DNA of 64,000 bases from Epinephelus fuscoguttatus (Eukaryota > Chordata > Actinopteri > Perciformes > Serranidae), in NCBI RefSeq assembly GCF_011397635.1, contig NC_064754.1:35084043-35148042 (forward strand), written 5' to 3'. The notes under the pieces are model-generated. The model was not told the origin of the DNA. It was given only the letters and a program-made list of their open reading frames with translations, and ran no database searches. The position numbers and the translations under genes are program-made. Shown one piece after another: positions 58,401 to 64,000 of this stretch; the first letter of the stretch is position 1, and each line of letters opens with the position of its first letter.

Positions 58401-59713
58401 CAGGATTCAGTTATTGTGATTTTGAATGAGCCAGAAAAAAACAGGCATTTGTCCTTTTAAAAAGGTGGAAGTGGGGAAAAAAGCGGTTAGTGCGGCAAAG
58501 CAGGTTCACTCTTCCTGAAATGTACTAAAAAGGGAAGAGGAAGTCCACAGCGACTTCTGCAAAGCTGAAGAAGTGACTACACATTATCACTGTAAGAGAG
58601 AAACAAACACAGATAAAAGGGAAATGATGTATTCAAACATGTGAAAGCTGTGATAGAGAAAGCTCATTCTGATTATCATTCTTCCGCCTGCATCATCACA
58701 ATATACAGGTGGCCTTTTTCACAGCATTTAAACGTGGCATACAGGGAAAAGCACAGGTGTCATTAATAACATTAACAATGGCGCTTTTCTATTCAAGTGT
58801 CACGGTGAGTTATGACAGTGTGACAGTGAGCCAACATATACCAGCAACCTGAAACTGAAGCAACTAAATGGAATTCAGCCATCACGGATTTTATCATTCA
58901 CACCTTAGATTTTCTAAGGTGTGAATGATAAGGTGCTTTCAAAAAGGGGAGGCTCTTTATATAGGTGTTTATTTGGAAGCAACAAATAATAATATATAAC
59001 TGATTATCATCTTTGACATTTAGGAATTTATCAGCTTTTTTACCCGGAATAGCTGGATTGGTCTGACTGATAAGAAGCCTGAAGGACAATGGAAGTGGGT
59101 AAATGGAACAACAGCTACCACCAAGTAAGTCATTATCCAATTCCTTATTTATTTACCGTCACTGTGCTACCTTCAAACTGTGTGTCAGAACAGAGAAACA
59201 AACCTGTGGCTGCTTAATCAACTGAGTGGACAATCAACACTTTACAGTAAAGCTTAGGGCCCTGAGCACTGTGGCTCTGGAGAAAAAAATCAGCTCAGGA
59301 TTTGAATAAAAGGATGATGATGATGAGTGCTTTATATGTTGACAGTGAAGAACTAGTGTGCATGCAAGTGAAATTGTGTGATATTGAGCATCCAAGACCC
59401 GACTCTCAAATGAAACACCTGCTTTCTGTGTTTGTTTATATTTAATGTTCTGTATTGGGGCCTCATAATATCATGCTTTGAAAGTGCAGTTCACATATGT
59501 CAACAGTAATTATTTCTAATATTTTATTGTTCTAAATTCATGACTGAGGAGTTTGTGATTTGCTGTAGGTACTGGAAAAGCGGACAGCCAGATAATGATG
59601 GTGAAAATGAAGACTGTGCTCAGATTTCAAACATGTATCCGGATCTAAATAACTGGAATGACTTGCCATGCAGTATAGAATTATACTTTACCTGTGAAAA
59701 AACACTTAAATAA
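53843..59713 (+). CDS. C-type lectin receptor 5 (CD209/ASGR-like), QPD type
   Basis: Plus-strand type II receptor, six exons: 53843-54032, 54227-54340, 54453-54635, 57917-58059, 59024-59124 and 59569-59713 (876 nt, 291 aa, all in phase, GT-AG). Tail of about 63 residues with EDIYAKPDL and VRIYDNCW (a Y-x-N site). Membrane segment AAAVFLGPLCLLLLVAVIAL. Stalk of one exon with N-glycosylation sites (NASL, NLTQ, NLTK). The lectin domain keeps both N-terminal cysteines (TCPANW, NSCYL), WIGLTD, QPD, EDC, WND and FTC. QPD predicts galactose-type ligands. The start has a good context (aaaacATGGC). Intron 3 is about 3.3 kb and holds nested transposons; intron 4 has a 19-bp-arm hairpin. Confidence 0.88.
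55233..57274. mobile_element. hAT-like MITE carrying a Tc1 insertion
   Basis: Outer ends cagaggtgggtag and ctacccacctctg are inverted and flanked by a perfect 8-bp duplication, attatcaa, at 55225-55232 and 57275-57282, typical of hAT. The first 183 bp (55233-55415) also end in ctacccacctctg and resemble a complete short MITE. Between the halves lie (ta)n and the Tc1 copy. Confidence 0.85.
55470..56916 (+). mobile_element. Tc1-like transposon, internally deleted
   Basis: Long inverted ends of about 200 bp or more (agtacaggccaaaagtttgg at left, its complement at 56896-56915) inserted in a TA run. The transposase N-terminus from ATG 55884 (MARTNQLTKEKRVAIITLRN, helix-turn-helix) stops at 56067. 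The catalytic half is open in another frame to 56754, with DESKFEIFGSN, QQDNDSKHTS (usually DNDPKHT) and SPDLNPIEMVWGELDRR, so all DDE residues remain. The linker between HTH and catalytic core is missing near 56063. Not autonomous as it stands; the near-perfect ends suggest youth. Confidence 0.9.
57283..57916. other. Lectin 5 intron 3, right part
   Basis: No coding signal beyond the acceptor (gttgttaaacag at 57905-57916). Unclassified repeat-like text. Confidence 0.4.
58891..58931. repeat. Perfect 19-bp hairpin in lectin 5 intron 4
   Basis: Arms ttatcattcacaccttaga and its complement are separated by ttt. It ends 92 bases before exon 5. It may be a tiny foldback remnant or an RNA stem near a 3' splice site. 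Confidence 0.9.
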
Positions 59714-61037
59714 AGTCACAGTATTATGGTACCCTCATGGACTGATTCCACATCTGTATTACTCTATTGTATATTCTCCTCCTCTGAGGGCAAAGGAGAT
59801 CATCTCTGTGCTATATTTCATATGTATGAATAAAGTTCTCAACTCATATACTACAGAAAAATTATGATAATTCATGTGTCTGTGATGTGAAAAACAAAAA
59901 AAAACAACCTCTAAATAAATACATTCATCTCGGATGACCCTATTAATTGTATGACTGATTGTTTTCATACATATTATGATATTATTATGGCAAACAAGAC
60001 TGACCAGATGGTACTTTAATGGAGTAACAGGACTGACAGCAGATAATGAGCTAAGAATGCCAATATACATCTTCTATAATTTGAAATTGCAATTCATGGT
60101 AAGATATTGTCAGTAAAGAATATGACTCAATTAAATGTTTAATGTGTGTACAGAATCTTGATTTGGGTCAGGAGGCTTTAAAAATATGGATTCATTGGTG
60201 GGTAATAAAACAGGTTATTTTCACCTAATAGGGGCAATATGGTGTGTATAGACCTTTTTGGTAACACTTTAAGTTACAGTCTGCAAATTACAATGTCAGT
60301 CTGGTTTAAATGCTAATGAAATATTTACAGAATACCTGCACTGACACATAAAGCCAGAGCTATAAAGCTTAGACTAATATATTGGTCCCTACCTTGATAA
60401 TAACAATAATAAATAGGTTATTTCCCACATTTATTATCAGTTGAATTTTTTCCACAGTTGTATGTAAAAAGCATTTAAACAAGGCTGATGAGATCATTAT
60501 TTCTACATGAATACCAAAGTCATGAGGCCTCTTGCTCTGTCATTAACTTAGCTGCAGTTTAAGGTTTGTGCTCTTTGGGTCTAAGTCACATGATCACTTA
60601 AAGCCCATTGCTGTGTCCTCTGAATCTGCATTTTAAACTGCACATGTGGTTCAGTCTGAACCCGCCCTGTAGTCCTGTGTGTCCTGTAGAGGTCACTGTA
60701 TCTGAGGTTTAACTTAACCTGCTGCAGACACGATTTAACTCGGGTTTAAGGTCGTAAAGTTCAGTACAAGGACAGATTCATGAAGCTCTGATCATTTCAC
60801 TATTTTAACATTTTATTTGAAAGCAAAACTTTGATTATGTAGCTGTGCGCTTACAGTTAAATGTGTAACTTCTTGCTCGATTCATTTATGATGTCAGAAA
60901 CAGGATTACTGATTATATGACACACACTATAACCAGATTCAAGAAGGCACTGCCACAAGTGCTGTGTCTGCAAGGAAGCGATGTGGTAAATTTGCAAGGA
61001 GTGTGCGGGTCACAGAAAATAGTTCAATATATTTATT
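59714..61037. other. 3' side of lectin 5 and intergenic
   Basis: Holds the likely lectin 5 3' UTR, with an aataaa at about 59829. No other gene was seen. Confidence 0.45.
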
Positions 61038-61045
61038 GTCAGATC

Positions 61046-61552
61046 CATGGGTGCAGATCCCGGGGGGGATGGGGGGGGCATGTCCCCCCCAAATTCTGAA
61101 AAACACAAATTGTCCCCCCCAATTCTAAATAGCTTAAATGATTGAAATTGAACAAATGTATACAGTAGTCCTATATACTGGGAGAAAGGGAAGATGATGA
61201 GGAGAAATGGGAATCCGTGAGAGGCGAGAGATGAGAACGTGAGTGGACAAAACATGCCTGAGACCCTGAAACTAGAAGCAGCATTAACTAACAGTGAAGC
61301 AGTGAAAAGGAGGGTGATGGCTGGCTCCATGTACTACTGGCTGTTTAAGAGAAATAAACAGTAAAGGTAAGCATATGATTTTCTTTGTAGTGCTTTTTGA
61401 ATGACTTGGTGATGGTGATGAGCCTTTATGAAATCGTGAAATATGCTGGCAATCTCAAGCGCTCTGTGGGCATGATTTGCACGCATGCAATTAAAAAAAA
61501 ATCACAACTGATTGTGTCCCCCCCCAAACTTGTCATCAGATCTGCACCTATG
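61046..61552. mobile_element. hAT-like non-autonomous element (507 bp)
   Basis: Ends catgggtgcagatc and gatctgcacctatg are inverted, flanked by a perfect 8-bp duplication gtcagatc (61038-61045 and 61553-61560). Subterminal C- and G-runs (gggggggcatgtccccccc) occur on the left and tgtcccccccc on the right. No transposase. Confidence 0.88.
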
Positions 61553-61783
61553 GTCAGATCAGTTCCCAACCCTGTGTTAGTGTAAGTAATATGTGAACCA
61601 CCATACTATTTGAAGATTATTGATAACTATTCCATACCCATTGGTAGCTTTGTCACCTTCTACCTATGCCAATCCTCAACGCCTATGTGCAGTTTCACAT
61701 AGTGAACGTCAATGAGTAGAAAAATGTGGGACAGACAGAATGACTGACTGACAGAATGACACACTGACAGTTTCCATGATTAT

Positions 61784-62650
61784 GTACAGCATACCATACC
61801 ATGACTTAGTCATACCAAAAATTAGAAAAAACAATAACATTTGGCCACAGGGGGAGCCACAGTGATTTTAGCCATTTTTAATCATTGTTCTTGTTGTTAT
61901 AGCGCCACCCAGTTGCCAATTAGAGTTAAATTTCTCCAGTCACCTTGAGGTGTTCTGTTCTACATATCTACCAAGTTTAGTAAATATCAATACAGCGGTT
62001 AGGCCTAGATAAGAAATTAGCTCTCTAGCGCCCCCATTTTGTTTGATCGGGTCAATAATGGATAATAGATTATGTGTGGTCATATGCCTACAAAGTTGCG
62101 TGGTGATCAGTGAAACCCTTGAGTTGTTATACACCTTTATGTGATGAGCCACGCCCTCCGCAATATTCATTGCCTTATAGAAGCTCAGGTTTAGTAAGTT
62201 TTCCAACTTTTGCCAAGAGGGAACTTTAGATATTGGTCCCTAGATTATGTTCACTGAGTTTCATGCAGATCGGTCAAACTTCCTAGGAAGAGATTGATTT
62301 GAAGTGTCTTTCAAAAAATTCAAACTGGTGGAAAATCTATATAACTGGAAGTTATGTGTTCTTGAGGCAAATTTGTTTCTCATAGGAGAGGCATCTCTGT
62401 GCAAAGTTTCATGTCTCTATGACATACAGGGCATGAGATATGTCCATTCAAAGTTTGCAATTTCAATCAGTTGCTATAGCACCCCCCTTTGGTCAATTGA
62501 TGTAATATTGCTTCATTCGCATCCTCCCATGACCCTCTACCACTGTGCCAAATTTCACATGGATTGACCAAGTCAGTGAGGAGAAAAACGTGGAACAGAC
62601 ACATACAGACTGACACACAGACAAAGTTTTCGTCATTATATAGTAAGATA
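61784..62650. repeat. Unclassified dispersed repeat block
   Basis: The left part repeats 31452-31670. The rest contains phrases seen in abundant fish repeats (agtttcatgcagatcggtca, caaatttcacatggattgac) and ends near gtcattatatagtaagataa. No protein signal. The class could not be decided. Confidence 0.6.
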
Positions 62651-62879
62651 AGATATAATGCACATTAGATTGACATTTTTAGAATATAATATTACTCTAT
62701 GGCAGTGAGGTGTTGTGTAAGTAGACATGTTCAGGATAAGGTTTCCAGACAGACAATACATTTAGTCACCAGATCACTGTGTAGGGGGAGTATTGTGCAA
62801 CAATAAATAACAGTTGAAACATCAAACCACATTGCAGATCAGAATAAAATCAGTAACAGTGCAGCAACACAGATACATA

Positions 62880-63318
62880 CGACGGAGTATTAGGGCCACA
62901 TTGAAGAAAAAAAAATCGGAGATTTCGAGAATAAAGTCGAAATATTACAAGTAAATCTCGTAATAGTTCGAGAATAAAGTCATAACTGAGAAAAAGTCAT
63001 AATATTACAAGAATAAAGTCATAGTTTTTAAGGAAATAACCAACAACAAACAGAATATCAGATTGTCTTTCATGTCGTTGTAAGTGGCCTACTTAATTAG
63101 TAGGCACACCATGCCGGTTCTGTGTCAGTCGAAACTCCGGGCCCAACTCTGCCACTGATTGGCCAGTCTGACATTCTTCATAATACATATAGAACGTTAG
63201 TGAAACACATAGGCCTAACAGAAACATGCGTTTCTCATATTATTCTCGTAATATTATGACTTTATTCTCGAAATATTACGAGTTTTTTTTTCTTCAATGT
63301 GGCCCTAATACTCCGTCG
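62880..63318. mobile_element. MITE with long inverted repeats (439 bp)
   Basis: Starts cgacggagtattagggccac and ends with its exact complement; the inverted ends extend for over 60 bases with small differences and are rich in gagaataaagtc motifs. TA lies on both sides, suggesting a Tc/mariner-type target. No coding content. Confidence 0.88.
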
Positions 63319-64000
63319 TAGATACACAATGCGTTCAGAATCCCATACTTTTTCTTTTTACTATCAGTACATACTGCAGCTGCCTTTGTAAAGTATGTAC
63401 TGTTGCATGTGGTATGCATACAACATACTACGCTATCACTTAATGTTTCTTGAGCTTGCCAGAGATGGAGGTCAACCCGGAGCTCTGCTGTTGTTACTTT
63501 GCAATGTATGTAGTTTTAACACAAAGGATTGTGGGTCAGAATAGCCAGTAATGCATGCTGGCTTGCATATTGAAAAATGCGACCAGATGCAGTAGGACAT
63601 CCTGGTACATACTATGTAATGGGACATACTCGTTTTTTCTGGCATGCTAAATAGTGTGGTACTATGGGTACTGGACACACAGATGATGCTGGTCCCTGAC
63701 ACACCTGTTGTGGGCGGCTCAGACCAGTTTACCTGCAGTTCAGCTGAACCTTTGCTTGTTTCACAGAGCAGTTAGGTCCAGTATTAGCACACAGCTCCAG
63801 TTTTTAACCTCTTCAAGCTCCAGTTTAATGGACCTGTTCAAAACCACAACTAAGCTCGCCAGAGTCACAGAACAATAACCCTATGTAGGCTCTGCACACC
63901 CAGTATGGAGTGTATTGAAAGTATGGAAAAATGCAGTGCACTATGAGTACCCGGATGGTGCACTCAAAACGGTCAAGAAGTTGAGTGTGGAACTTTTCCA
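63319..64000. other. Gene-free right edge
   Basis: No coding exon, RNA gene or classified repeat was recognised. Confidence 0.4.

Overview
This window is teleost fish genomic DNA, probably from an acanthomorph; the species cannot be told from it. The support is spliced vertebrate genes, a fish-type NLR-C gene (N-terminal repeat exons, FISNA, NACHT, 174-bp LRR exons, C-terminal B30.2), CD209/asialoglycoprotein-receptor-like type II C-type lectins with coiled-coil stalks, and a fish repeat load (L2-like LINEs, tRNA-derived SINEs, Tc1, hAT and MITEs). Exons were found by reading splice sites and phases by eye; every reconstructed lectin sums to a multiple of three.

Layout: 3.5-8.0 kb, lectin 1 (minus, QPD motif, 262 aa). 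8.9-13.7 kb, a minisatellite and an L2 LINE piece. 13.7-30.0 kb, an NLRC3-like gene (plus): four whole and one decayed SCVSxKSDRS repeat exons, then a FISNA/NACHT/LRR/B30.2 chain that stays in frame from 16518 to 30012 (998 codons). Its last large intron holds a LINE split by a hAT element, and an LTR-element remnant. 32.8-38.6 kb, lectin 2 (minus, EPN, 254 aa). 40.6-43.3 kb, a wrecked minus-strand NLR. 42.8-53.3 kb, a tandem duplication giving lectin 3 (one nonsense codon) and lectin 4 (intact, 324 aa), each with a degenerate RING exon downstream. 53.8-59.7 kb, lectin 5 (plus, QPD, 291 aa), with a Tc1 nested in a hAT-like element in its third intron. 60-64 kb, gene-free and rich in MITEs and other repeats.

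Biologically this is an innate-immune cluster: cell-surface carbohydrate-binding receptors of two predicted sugar classes (EPN mannose-type, QPD galactose-type) interleaved with a cytosolic NLR sensor and NLR debris. MITE copies stand at the edges of the lectin duplication. No wholly new system can be proven by reading alone. The strongest leads are the MITE-bounded receptor duplication with one copy stopped, the NLR N-terminal repeats that cannot be joined in frame to the NACHT part, and the foldback in the head-to-head promoter interval of lectins 4 and 5.
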